Source: Nonomuraea typhae
GTDB lineage: Bacteria > Actinomycetota > Actinomycetes > Streptosporangiales > Streptosporangiaceae
DNA length: 64,000 nt
Direction of reading: 5' to 3'
Assembly: GCF_009760925.1 (NCBI RefSeq)
Contig: NZ_VRLV01000024.1
Span: 31,430-95,429 of the forward strand
The notes under the pieces were generated by a model that was given only the letters and a program-made list of their open reading frames with translations, did no database searches and had not been told where the DNA came from. The position numbers were made by a program, and so were the translations under genes. The number at the start of each line of letters is the position of its first letter. Position 1 is the first letter of the stretch. Positions 35,415 through 43,180 of this stretch are shown in pieces.

Positions 35415-37235
35415 CTAGCGGAGAATTCTCCGGACGATCGCCCGCGGGGTCAGTTTCCTGACCACCGTGCTCAGCCGTCCCCTGCCCGACGTCGCGTACG
35501 GCCGGACCGTCCGCAGCACCGCCGCCTGCCACCACCGCCGCGCCGCCGGCACGCCCACGGTGCCGGTCTCGATGCGGAAGCGCGCGGGCGGCCCGCCCAG
35601 CTCCAGCTCCAGGTAGGCGTCCCAGGTGCCGGGCGAGAAGCGGCCCACCGCGGGGCGGGCGGCGAACGCGCCGCCGGGCAGCGCCGTCACCCGCTCGATC
35701 CGCTCGTTGCCCGTGCGCCGCTCCCGCCACACGAGCTGGCGCATGGCTCCCGCCTCCGGCGCCTCCCCGCCCACCGTGACCTCGCCGTCGAGCAGCAGCC
35801 GGTGCCCCAGCCCCCACCGGGTCCTGGTGATGCGCACGCTGCCGGGCACCGCCAGCACGTGCCCGCCGACGTCGAGGCTGAGGTTGCCGTTGTCCCTGGT
35901 GAAGTACGGCAGCGCCACCACCTTGCCGATCAGCCGGGGCGAGGGCCTGGCCAGGCCCCCGTCGCGGTCGGCGCCCAGCCTGCCCAGCCGGGTCACGCCC
36001 TCCAGCTCGACGGCGACGTAGGCGTCCCACACCCCGGAGGTCAGTGCGGCCGGGTCGATGAGCACGCTGAACTCGGGCCCGTCGCAGGTGGCGGGCACCA
36101 CCAGTTCGTTGGCCGGGTCGTGCCGGGCACGCAGGACGACCGAGAGCGCGTCGCCGTCGCGCATGCCGTCGAGCCGTGCCGTACCGCTGACCTGGAGCTT
36201 CTCATCCTCCCAGCGCAGGCCGGTGAGGCGGCGCAGCACGGTGGCGCTCTCGATGTCGGCCAGGCGCAGCAGCCGTTCGACGTCGCCGAGGGCGGCCAGG
36301 CGCTGGCGGTCGGTGCTGGGGAGCCGCTCGGCCACGCCCGGGGTGAGGAACTCGTCGCACAGGGCGGCCACCTCGGCGGCGATGTCCTTGCGCCGCACGT
36401 CGTCGGCCTCCAGGAACGGCAGGCCGAGCTGGGCGAAGGCGTCGAGCCTGAAGTGCCGCCTGAGCAGGTGGTCGCGCAGCGGTCCCGGCGGGATGTGCCG
36501 GGTCATGAGCTCGATCGGGCCGCGGATCATGGTGAGCCAGGCGATGGGGTCGCGGCTGCCGGGCTGCTGCATGATGCTGCTGCCGTCGGGGCGGGCGGTG
36601 AGGTGGTAGCAGTCGTAGTCGGCGACCACGGAGATCGCCTCGGCGTGACAGTAGGCGTGCACGGAGAACTGGATGTCCTCGCCGATGAGCTGGTCCTCGG
36701 CGAAGCGGATGGAGTGGCGCTCCAGCATCTCCCGGCGGAACAGCTTGAAGCAGCTCAGGCTGTTGTAGACGGCGCTCTCGCCGAGCTCGACCCGGTCGGC
36801 GCTGCGCTGGAACATCGAGACCGGCGCCCGGCGGCCGTGCCCGACGATGCGGCCGAGGACGATGTCGGAGCCGTTGCGATCGGCCATCGCGACCATGCGC
36901 TCGAGCGCCTCGGCGCCGAGGTAGTCGTCGGCGTCGCAGAAGAAGACGTAGCGGCCGGTGGCGTGCTCGAGGCCGACGTTGCGCGGCCGGCCGGCGCCGC
37001 CCGAGCACTCCTGGTGGACGACCTTGACGGTGTTGCGGTGGTAGGCCGCGTAGAGGTCGAGGAGCTCGGCGCCGCCGTCGGTGGAGCCGTCGTCGACGAC
37101 GACGATCTCCTTCTTGACGCGCTGGATGAGGGCCGAGGTCAGGCAGCGGTCGAGGTACGGCCGGCAGTTGTGGGCCGGGATGATGACGCTGACGTCCGCC
37201 GCATCCTCGTCGCACCCCGTTGTCGTATCAGCCAC
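35415..37235 (-). CDS. family 2 glycosyltransferase with long C-terminal beta region
   Basis: 606 residues. Residues 14-240 form a GT-A domain: VSVIIPAHNCRPYLDRCLTS, EIVVVDDGSTDGG, GAGRPRNVGLEHATG, DxD-type FFCDADDYLG, and the acceptor-side GEDIQFSVHAY. Residues 240-330 are helical. Residues about 335-606 hold two similar beta-rich segments (LSVVLRARHDPA.., SGVWDAYVAVELEG; then PGTWDAYLELELGG), as in wall-teichoic-acid or capsule glycosyltransferases with immunoglobulin-like tails. Probable role: cell-surface polymer synthesis. It stands alone, without other polymer genes. Confidence 0.88.
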   Translation of the reverse strand: MADTTTGCDEDAADVSVIIPAHNCRPYLDRCLTSALIQRVKKEIVVVDDGSTDGGAELLDLYAAYHRNTVKVVHQECSGGAGRPRNVGLEHATGRYVFFCDADDYLGAEALERMVAMADRNGSDIVLGRIVGHGRRAPVSMFQRSADRVELGESAVYNSLSCFKLFRREMLERHSIRFAEDQLIGEDIQFSVHAYCHAEAISVVADYDCYHLTARPDGSSIMQQPGSRDPIAWLTMIRGPIELMTRHIPPGPLRDHLLRRHFRLDAFAQLGLPFLEADDVRRKDIAAEVAALCDEFLTPGVAERLPSTDRQRLAALGDVERLLRLADIESATVLRRLTGLRWEDEKLQVSGTARLDGMRDGDALSVVLRARHDPANELVVPATCDGPEFSVLIDPAALTSGVWDAYVAVELEGVTRLGRLGADRDGGLARPSPRLIGKVVALPYFTRDNGNLSLDVGGHVLAVPGSVRITRTRWGLGHRLLLDGEVTVGGEAPEAGAMRQLVWRERRTGNERIERVTALPGGAFAARPAVGRFSPGTWDAYLELELGGPPARFRIETGTVGVPAARRWWQAAVLRTVRPYATSGRGRLSTVVRKLTPRAIVRRILR

Positions 37236-37546
37236 AGCCGCGCCCCTCAGCCGTCACATTCCGCTTGCATTCCGTTTCAGTATGTGACCAGAGGCGGCCG
37301 TCGTGTGGGCGATCCGGCGTCTTCGTACCGGGGTTTTCTGAACCCCACAAACCCATATTTCGGACTAAACCGCCTGATGAGCGGCTATGCAGAGCATCGA
37401 ATTCCGTTCAGGGACGCGGTTTTCCCACTCGGAGGATAAAGACCACCCTGCAGGGAACAGTGTCCTACCCCCGGCCGGCGCCGGTGATCCGCGCGTTCCC
37501 GAGACGCGTCTACACTCAGGCAGCCTTGATCCGGAGGTGGCAGGTT
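37236..37546. other. 311-base non-coding gap with inverted repeat
   Basis: Divergent promoter region of the glycosyltransferase and the small gene at 37547. It holds GTCACAT (37253-37259) and ATGTGAC (37282-37288), perfect 7-bp arms 22 bases apart, and a small hairpin GGGGTT/AACCCC (37330-37346). Base composition is less GC-rich than the genes around. I see no gene. Confidence 0.5.
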
Positions 37547-37888
37547 ATGGGAAACGAACTGCACAAGCAGCTCGTGGCGCATGCCAAGGTGATTTACGCG
37601 GCCGAGGACATCATCGCTTCGGCCCGGCTGAAGGAACTCTACGAGTGCTCAGAACTGCTGCGCCGTACCAGAGTCCGCGCGGAGGACATCGTGCTGGACG
37701 CGCGGCTGATGCTCGCCGAGGCCGAGCGCCACGGCGACATCGAGCGCATCGTGGCGCTCAGCGCCTCGGTCGACCAGGCCCGGGCCTTCTACGACAAGGT
37801 ACTCAACGCCTACGTCACCCTCTGCTGCAGGATTCGCGAGGAGAGCAAGGCGCTTCTCGACAGCACCGACTTGTCAGGAGCCGCCTGA
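37547..37888 (+). CDS. small helical hypothetical protein
   Basis: 113 residues, all predicted helix: MGNELHKQLVAHAKVIYAAE, IIASARLKELYECSELL, RVRAEDIVLDARLMLAEAER, VDQARAFYDKVLNAYV. GGAGG is 11 bases upstream of the ATG. Followed after 17 bases by the zinc-finger gene at 37906. No family recognised; looks like a coiled regulatory or adaptor protein. Confidence 0.72.
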   Translation: MGNELHKQLVAHAKVIYAAEDIIASARLKELYECSELLRRTRVRAEDIVLDARLMLAEAERHGDIERIVALSASVDQARAFYDKVLNAYVTLCCRIREESKALLDSTDLSGAA

Positions 37889-37905
37889 CGGTCTACTGTC
37901 AGGCC

Positions 37906-38274
37906 ATGCCTGACTGGAAAGAGTCCCTGCGGTGCTCGTTCTGTCACAAGAACGCCAACGAGGTCACCAAGCTGATCGCCGGGCCCGGTGTGCACATCTG
38001 CGACGAATGCGTGGGGCTGTGTAACGACGTCCTCGAAGCGGACAGATCCGTGGAGCACACCGAACCACGTCTGCCCATGTGGGAGACGATGACCGACGAC
38101 CAGATCCTCGACCACCTACCGAAGATCGCGGCCGTGCAGGCTCAGATCAACGACAATCTGCGCGAATGGGTAGACCACCTGCGCTCCCGCAATGTCAGCT
38201 GGGAGCGCATCGGCGCATCGCTCAGCATGACCAGGCAGTCGGCCTGGGAGCGATTCAAAGAGCCCCCCGCGTAA
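37906..38274 (+). CDS. stand-alone ClpX-type C4 zinc-finger protein
   Basis: 122 residues. Residues 8-48 match the N-terminal zinc-binding domain of ClpX: C10-S-F-C13, then HIC32-D-E-C35 with VHICDECVGLCNDVL. The AAA+ part of ClpX is absent. The C-terminal 60 residues (LREWVDHLRSRNVSWERIGASLSMTRQSAWERF) read as a helix-turn-helix. Together this suggests a DNA-binding or substrate-adaptor protein. Same direction and close to the helical gene at 37547. Confidence 0.82.
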   Translation: MPDWKESLRCSFCHKNANEVTKLIAGPGVHICDECVGLCNDVLEADRSVEHTEPRLPMWETMTDDQILDHLPKIAAVQAQINDNLREWVDHLRSRNVSWERIGASLSMTRQSAWERFKEPPA

Positions 38275-38318
38275 ACCTCTGTGACGTGTGAGGCGTCTCT
38301 CAGCGTAGGGAGGCCCGC

Positions 38319-38426
38319 ATGAGCGTGCTCGACGGCCTCGCGGCGCCGGAGCTGAGCGACTTGCGCCTGGAGTTGCTGCTGATCACGGCGCTGCACGAAG
38401 AGGCGGAACGACTGGCCGCGGAGTGA
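38319..38426 (+). CDS. small acidic leucine-rich protein
   Basis: 35 residues, starting MSVLDGLAAPELSDLRLELL and ending HEEAERLAAE. GGGAGG stands six bases before the ATG, and a strong terminator follows 4 bases after the stop. The ribosome site and terminator support a real gene despite its size. Function unknown. Confidence 0.55.
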   Translation: MSVLDGLAAPELSDLRLELLLITALHEEAERLAAE

Positions 38427-38430
38427 ACGG

Positions 38431-38465
38431 GCTCCAGCTCCCCGGCCGCCCCGGGGAGCTGGAGC
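38431..38465. terminator. bidirectional terminator between small ORF and CHRD gene
   Basis: Perfect 15-bp stem GCTCCAGCTCCCCGG (38431-38445) / complement (38451-38465) with a 5-nt loop. Sits between convergent stops at 38426 and 38472. Confidence 0.8.
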
Positions 38466-38471
38466 AGGGGT

Positions 38472-38948
38472 TCAGAGCTGCCCGCGGATGGCGCCCATCG
38501 GGAACCTCTTGTTGTGCACGTTCACGTAGTACCGGTGCGGCCACTTCCTGATGGCCCGCAATTCGGCGAACGTGAGCGTGGTGGCCGCATTGGCCGCGTT
38601 CTGCCGCTTGACCGCCTTGACGCAGCCCCGGGAGAACCCGTCGGCCGGCGTCTTGAGCGCGACGGTGATCGCGCCCGCCACCCCTCTCCTGCCCTGATGG
38701 ATGTGGGCCGCCGTGGGCGTGCCGATCCTGCGGACCGCCAGCCGGTAGCAGAGGCGCCCGTGGTGCGCCCGCCAGGCGAAGAACCCGGAGCCGTTGCGGT
38801 CACCGGGTCCGGGGACTTCCTGCTTGCCGGACAGCTTGACCACCCTGGGGCGATGGTCCTGGGCCGCGGTCGCGGCAGCCGCCGGGAGTGATGTGACGAG
38901 TACGGCTGCCGCGGCGGTGAATCCGACGACAGCCAGGTGCTTGCGCAT
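38472..38948 (-). CDS. secreted CHRD-domain protein
   Basis: 158 residues. Signal peptide MRKHLAVVGFTAAAAVLVTS with AAA-ATA cleavage region, then one CHRD domain: VVKLSGKQEVPGPGD, GSGFFAWRAHHGRLCYRLAVRRI, PTAAHIHQGRRGVAGAITVAL, and C-terminal YYVNVHNKRFPMGAIRGQL. CHRD domains are extracellular beta folds of unknown bacterial role. ATG at 38948 preceded by GGAGGAACC. Confidence 0.9.
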   Translation of the reverse strand: MRKHLAVVGFTAAAAVLVTSLPAAAATAAQDHRPRVVKLSGKQEVPGPGDRNGSGFFAWRAHHGRLCYRLAVRRIGTPTAAHIHQGRRGVAGAITVALKTPADGFSRGCVKAVKRQNAANAATTLTFAELRAIRKWPHRYYVNVHNKRFPMGAIRGQL

Positions 38949-39050
38949 GGGAAGGTTCCTCCCATCCGACTATGGGACATCCCCGGCACGGATCGTGACG
39001 CTTCAAAGTTCAACCAGGTAAGGGGGAAGACGCCTTACGGCAAGCGTGGT

Positions 39051-39413
39051 CTAACCGTTTCCGGCGGCGGCGGTGATCACGTCGTCGAGCACCTCGCGGG
39101 AGCGGACCAGGTCGGCGATCATCCGGTCGATCCGGTCGCGCTCCAGCGTCAGCTCCTCCACCAGCGCCGCGGTGGCGATCTCGGCGGGGCCGCCGTCGGT
39201 GTCGCGCATGCAGGGCAGCATGCGGGCGATCTTCTTGCTGTGCAGGCCGGCGGCGAACAACTCCTGGATGCGGATGACCCGGTCGACCGCGCCGTCGGGG
39301 TAGTCGCGGTGGCCGCCGGGGGTGCGCTCGGAGACCAGCAGGCCCTGCTGCTCGTAGTACCGCAGGGATCGTTCGCTGACCCCTGCCCGCCGTGCGAGTT
39401 CGCCGATGCGCAT
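39051..39413 (-). CDS. MerR-family transcriptional regulator
   Basis: 120 residues: MRIGELARRAGVSERSLRYYEQQGLL (HTH), wing RTPGGHRDYPDGAVDRV, IRIQELFAAGLHSKKIARMLPC, and a short coiled dimerisation helix. No metal-binding Cys cluster like MerR or SoxR; the single Cys near MLPCMRD occurs in related effector sensors. Divergent from the oxidoreductase gene at 39499, the likely target. Confidence 0.9.
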   Translation of the reverse strand: MRIGELARRAGVSERSLRYYEQQGLLVSERTPGGHRDYPDGAVDRVIRIQELFAAGLHSKKIARMLPCMRDTDGGPAEIATAALVEELTLERDRIDRMIADLVRSREVLDDVITAAAGNG

Positions 39414-39475
39414 GACAGGGATGCTAGCTTTCCCGCTGCGCGCGCGGCCGGACGGGTTTGGGCTATACACCGAAC

Positions 39476-39485
39476 CAAGCGCTTG
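39476..39485. promoter_or_regulatory. palindrome CAAGCGCTTG in the MerR/oxidoreductase intergenic region
   Basis: Perfect 10-bp palindrome 14 bases upstream of the ATG at 39499, in the 85-base divergent region. Fits a repressor operator or the spacer dyad of a MerR-controlled promoter; I see no clear -35/-10 pair. Confidence 0.4.
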
Positions 39486-39498
39486 CTACGCTCCGCCC

Positions 39499-40560
39499 AT
39501 GGTCTCCACGATTGTCTGGGGTACCGGCAACGTCGGCCGCGCGGCCATCAGGGCCGTCACCGCCCACCCGGCGCTGGAACTCACCGCCGTGATCGTCCAC
39601 AACCCCGGCAAGGTCGGCCGCGACGCGGGAGACCTCGCCGGACTCGGCCACGACCTGGGCGTCATCGCCACCGCCGACGTCGAGGCCACCCTGTCCACCC
39701 GCCCCGGCGCGGTCGTCTACGCCGCCTCCGGCGACATCCGCCCCGACGACGCGCTGGCCGACATCCTGAAGGCCGTCGGCATGGGCGCGGTCGTCGTCAC
39801 CCCCTCGCTCTACGCCCTCTACGACCAGCGCAACGCCCCGCCCGAGCTGCGCGAGCCGATCCTGGCCGCCGTCAAGGAGGGCGGCGGCTCGCTGTTCGTC
39901 TCCGGCGTCGACCCCGGCTGGGGCAACGACGTGCTGCCCCTGCTGATCAGCGGGCTCGGCGCCCGCACGGACGTCATCCGCTGCCAGGAGATCTTCGACT
40001 ACTCCGCCTACGACCAGGAGGACGCGGTCCGCTACCTGGTCGGCATGGGCCAGCCGATGGACTACGAGCCGCCGATGCTGGCCGCGACCGTCCCGGCGAT
40101 GGTGTGGGGCGGCCAGATCCGCCTCATGGCCCGCGCGCTCGGCGCCGAACTCGACGAGGTACGCGAAACCGTGGACCGCCGGGCGCTCGACACCACGGTG
40201 ACCACCGCGGCCATGGGCACGTTCGAGGCCGGCACCCAAGGGGCGGTCCGCTTCGAGGTGCAGGGCATCGTCGGCGGCGCGCCCCGGATCGTCATCGAGC
40301 ACGTCACCCGCATCCACGCCGCCTGCGCGCCCGACTGGCCCGCACCGCCGGACGGCGTCGGCGCCCACCGGGTGGTCATCGAGGGCCGCCCGCGCATCGA
40401 GGTCACCGTCGAGGCCACCGACGAGGACGGCAACCGCGCCGCAGGGGGCAACGCCACCGCGGTCGGCCGCCTGGTCAACGCCATCGACTGGCTCGTGGCC
40501 GCGGAACCCGGCCTCTACGACGCCCTCGACGTACCGCTGCGGCCCGGGAGGCTGTCATGA
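39499..40560 (+). CDS. DapB-like NAD(P)-dependent oxidoreductase
   Basis: 353 residues. Rossmann GxGxxG in VWGTGNVGRAAIRAV, then LTAVIVHNPGKVGRDAGDLAG. The family (annotated as dihydrodipicolinate reductase-like or amine dehydrogenase, including 2,4-diaminopentanoate dehydrogenase) has SGVDPGWGNDVLPLLISGL and EIFDYSAYDQ in these positions. Not the lysine-pathway DapB: too long and lacking its His/Lys motif. Stop overlaps the next start as ATGA. Substrate unknown. Confidence 0.85.
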   Translation: MVSTIVWGTGNVGRAAIRAVTAHPALELTAVIVHNPGKVGRDAGDLAGLGHDLGVIATADVEATLSTRPGAVVYAASGDIRPDDALADILKAVGMGAVVVTPSLYALYDQRNAPPELREPILAAVKEGGGSLFVSGVDPGWGNDVLPLLISGLGARTDVIRCQEIFDYSAYDQEDAVRYLVGMGQPMDYEPPMLAATVPAMVWGGQIRLMARALGAELDEVRETVDRRALDTTVTTAAMGTFEAGTQGAVRFEVQGIVGGAPRIVIEHVTRIHAACAPDWPAPPDGVGAHRVVIEGRPRIEVTVEATDEDGNRAAGGNATAVGRLVNAIDWLVAAEPGLYDALDVPLRPGRLS

Positions 40561-41054
40561 GGATCGACGTTCCCGCGGGCAAGGACGCCATCGAGTACGT
40601 ATGGGGCGAGATGGTGCCCGGCATCGGGCCCGCCGCCGCGCACTTCTCGCTGTCGGTCTACGCCCACACCACGCTCGGGCTGCGCGAGTTCGAGGCGGCG
40701 CGGTTGCGGGTCGCCCAGATCAACGGGTGCGTCTTCTGCCTCGACTGGCGCACCGAGCGCGACGGCGAGAAGGTCGAGGAGGAGTTCGCCGACGCCGTCG
40801 CCGACTGGCGCACCACCTCCGCCTTCGACGAGCGCACCCGGCTGGCCGCCGAGTACGCCGAGCGGTACACCCTTGACCACCACGGCCTCGACGAGGAGTT
40901 CTGGGCGCGCATGGCCGCCTGCTACACACAGGTGGAGATCGTGGAGCTGACCATGAGCCTGGGTTCCTGGCTGGCCTTCGGCCGCCTCAACCACGTCCTG
41001 GGCCTCGACACCGTGTGCAAGCTGCCCAGCGGCACGTCGCCCGCCAGGCACTGA
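40557..41054 (+). CDS. carboxymuconolactone decarboxylase family protein (CxxC type)
   Basis: 165 residues, AhpD-like helical fold with redox pair in RVAQINGCVFCLDWRTE. The downstream His typical of AhpD is represented by the CLDWR turn only, so peroxidase activity is not certain. ATGA overlap with the DapB-like gene shows translational coupling; the pair is probably controlled by the divergent MerR regulator. Confidence 0.9.
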   Translation: MRIDVPAGKDAIEYVWGEMVPGIGPAAAHFSLSVYAHTTLGLREFEAARLRVAQINGCVFCLDWRTERDGEKVEEEFADAVADWRTTSAFDERTRLAAEYAERYTLDHHGLDEEFWARMAACYTQVEIVELTMSLGSWLAFGRLNHVLGLDTVCKLPSGTSPARH

Positions 41055-41063
41055 CCCTTCTTC

Positions 41064-41108
41064 GTGATTTCAGAGGCGCGAATCGTAGTGATTTCAGGGG
41101 CGCGAATC
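41064..41108. repeat. 21-bp near-exact direct repeat
   Basis: GTGATTTCAGAGGCGCGAATC at 41064-41084 recurs at 41088-41108 with one change (A to G), period 24 bases. It lies in the gap before the cholesterol oxidase-like gene, ending 23 bases before its ATG. Confidence 0.75.
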
Positions 41109-41131
41109 CGTCGAGAGTGAGGAGTGGTCAC

Positions 41132-42724
41132 ATGTCGGGCATATCCCGTCGTGGCTTCATCGCTGGAACCGGTTCACTCCTGGGCGCCGCCGTCCTGGCC
41201 GGCCGCGCCCCCGCCGCACACGCCTCCGTCACCTCCGGGGAACGCGTCCCCGCCCTGGTGATCGGCACCGGGTACGGCGGAGCCGTCGCCGCCCTGCGCC
41301 TGGCAGAGGCGGGCGTGGCCGTACACATGGTGGACATGGGGATGGCGTGGGACACGCCAGACTCCGACGGCAAGATCTTCTGCAACACGACCGCCCCCGA
41401 CCGGCGCTCCTACTGGCTGCGCACGCGCACCAAGGCCCCGCTCAACTACTTCCTCGGCTTCCCGATCGACCGCGACATCCCGCGGTACACCGGCATCCTC
41501 GACGCTGAGGACTTCGCCGGCATCACCGTCTACCAGGGCCGTGGCGTCGGCGGCGGCTCACTGGTGAACGGCGGCATGGCCGTGACCCCGAAGCGCGAGA
41601 ACTTCGCCGCGATCCTGCCGTCGGTCAACGCCGACGAGATGTACGCCACGTATTACCCCCGGGCCAACTCCGGGCTGGGCGTCAGCCTCGTGGACCCGGC
41701 CTGGTTCGACACCACACCCGGTTACCAATACTCCAGGGTCGGCAGGAAACACGCCCAGCGGTCCAATTTCCCGTTCGTCTTCGTCCCGGACGTCTATGAC
41801 TGGGACTACATGAAGCGAGAGGCCGCGGGAACCGCCCCCAAGTCGGCGTTGGCCGGGGAAATTCTGTACGGCAACAACCACGGCAAGAAGAGCCTTCAGC
41901 AGACGTATCTGGCCCGCGCGAAAGCCACCGGCAGGGTGACGATCTCCGCCCTCCACAGAGTCACGTCGGTGACCCCGGCAGCGGGCGGCGGCTATACCGT
42001 CGTCATCGACCAGCTCAACACCTCGGGCGCCACAACCGCCACCAAGACGGTCACCGCGGACCGCGTCTTCTTCGCCGCGGGAAGCGTCGGCACGAGCAAA
42101 CTCCTGGTGAAATTAAAGGCCACCGGCGCATTACCGGGACTGAACGACGAGATAGGCCAGGGCTGGGGCGACAACGGCAACGTCATGTGCGGTCGCGCCA
42201 ACCACCTATGGGACCCGACCGGCAAACTCCAGTCGTCCATCCCCTGCTCCGGCATCGACAACTGGGCGGCCGGCGGCGCCTTCGCCGAGATCGCCCCGCT
42301 GCCGACCGGCATCGAGACCTTCGCCTCGTTCTACCTGTCGATCACCAAGAACCCGCACCGGGCCGCGTTCACCTGGAACGCCGCCACCGGCGCGGTTGAC
42401 CTGAACTGGCAGACGGCCTGGAAGCAGCCGTCCATCGACATGGCCAAGACGATCTTCGACAAGATCAACGCCAAAGAGGGGACGATCTACCGGACCGACC
42501 TGTTCGGCGTGTACAAGATCTGGGGCGACCATCTCACCTACCATCCGCTGGGCGGCGCCGTACTCAACAAGGCCACCGACAACTACGGCCGGCTGACCGC
42601 CTACCCCGGGCTCTACGTCATCGACGGCGCGCTGATCCCGGGCAACACCAGCGTGAATCCGTTCGTCACCATTACCGCGCTGGCGGAGCGAAACATCGAA
42701 CGCATCATCGCCACCGACCTATAA
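41132..42724 (+). CDS. Tat-exported cholesterol oxidase-like GMC oxidoreductase
   Basis: 530 residues. Twin-arginine signal ISRRGFIAGTGSLLGAAVLA. FAD dinucleotide motif LVIGTGYGGAVAALRLAEAG; GRGVGGGSLVNGGMA; active-site His471 in YHPLGGAVLNKATD and Asn509 in SVNPFVTITALAERN match His447 and Asn485 of Streptomyces cholesterol oxidase. Oxidises sterol-type alcohols to ketones with H2O2 release, by homology. GAGGAG precedes the ATG. Codons 328 and 334 are TTA (42113-42115, 42131-42133), and the region around is AT-richer than the rest. Followed by a terminator hairpin. Confidence 0.92.
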   Translation: MSGISRRGFIAGTGSLLGAAVLAGRAPAAHASVTSGERVPALVIGTGYGGAVAALRLAEAGVAVHMVDMGMAWDTPDSDGKIFCNTTAPDRRSYWLRTRTKAPLNYFLGFPIDRDIPRYTGILDAEDFAGITVYQGRGVGGGSLVNGGMAVTPKRENFAAILPSVNADEMYATYYPRANSGLGVSLVDPAWFDTTPGYQYSRVGRKHAQRSNFPFVFVPDVYDWDYMKREAAGTAPKSALAGEILYGNNHGKKSLQQTYLARAKATGRVTISALHRVTSVTPAAGGGYTVVIDQLNTSGATTATKTVTADRVFFAAGSVGTSKLLVKLKATGALPGLNDEIGQGWGDNGNVMCGRANHLWDPTGKLQSSIPCSGIDNWAAGGAFAEIAPLPTGIETFASFYLSITKNPHRAAFTWNAATGAVDLNWQTAWKQPSIDMAKTIFDKINAKEGTIYRTDLFGVYKIWGDHLTYHPLGGAVLNKATDNYGRLTAYPGLYVIDGALIPGNTSVNPFVTITALAERNIERIIATDL

Positions 42725-42731
42725 CGCGACC

Positions 42732-42759
42732 GCGGGCCGGGAAATACCTTCCGGCCCGC
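42732..42759 (+). terminator. terminator after cholesterol oxidase-like gene
   Basis: 9-bp stem GCGGGCCGG (42732-42740) / CCGGCCCGC (42751-42759), 10-nt loop, 7 bases past the stop. Confidence 0.65.
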
Positions 42760-42822
42760 CAGGCAAAGGAAAATGTACGGCGACCAGACCTCACGAAGTT
42801 TCCGACGTGCGACCATGGCGAT

Positions 42823-43053
42823 ATGGAAGATGGGGAGGAAATCTACCTGCGGGTAGACCCGAGCGATTCACTCCGGGACGACTACGAGGATCAGTTCGTC
42901 ATGGCGGAGCCGGGGATATTGGAATACAGGGAACCTCTGGTGGGCCGATACTGGATCATCTTCCGGGACACCGGCCAAACGCGGGCGGGCAGCAAGGGAG
43001 ACCCCGCCCGCATTTTCGAACTCACCACGAAGGTCGTCCGGACAACCTACTAA
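42823..43053 (+). CDS. hypothetical protein
   Basis: 76 residues, acidic: MEDGEEIYLRVDPSDSLRDD, then YEDQFVMAEPGILEYREPL, GRYWIIFRDTGQ and FELTTKVVRTTY. Alternating hydrophobic pattern suggests a small beta fold. No clear ribosome site; no family recognised. Confidence 0.55.
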   Translation: MEDGEEIYLRVDPSDSLRDDYEDQFVMAEPGILEYREPLVGRYWIIFRDTGQTRAGSKGDPARIFELTTKVVRTTY

Positions 43054-43180
43054 ACCATGACAAACCACCCGTGGGCCGGCTTGTGCCTGCCCGGTCTCAC
43101 GGGTAGGCAAGGTTTCTGTCGCCGCGATGCTCTAGTGTCCGTGCCACTGATCAAGTGCGGGCAAAACTGGAGAAGCGGAC

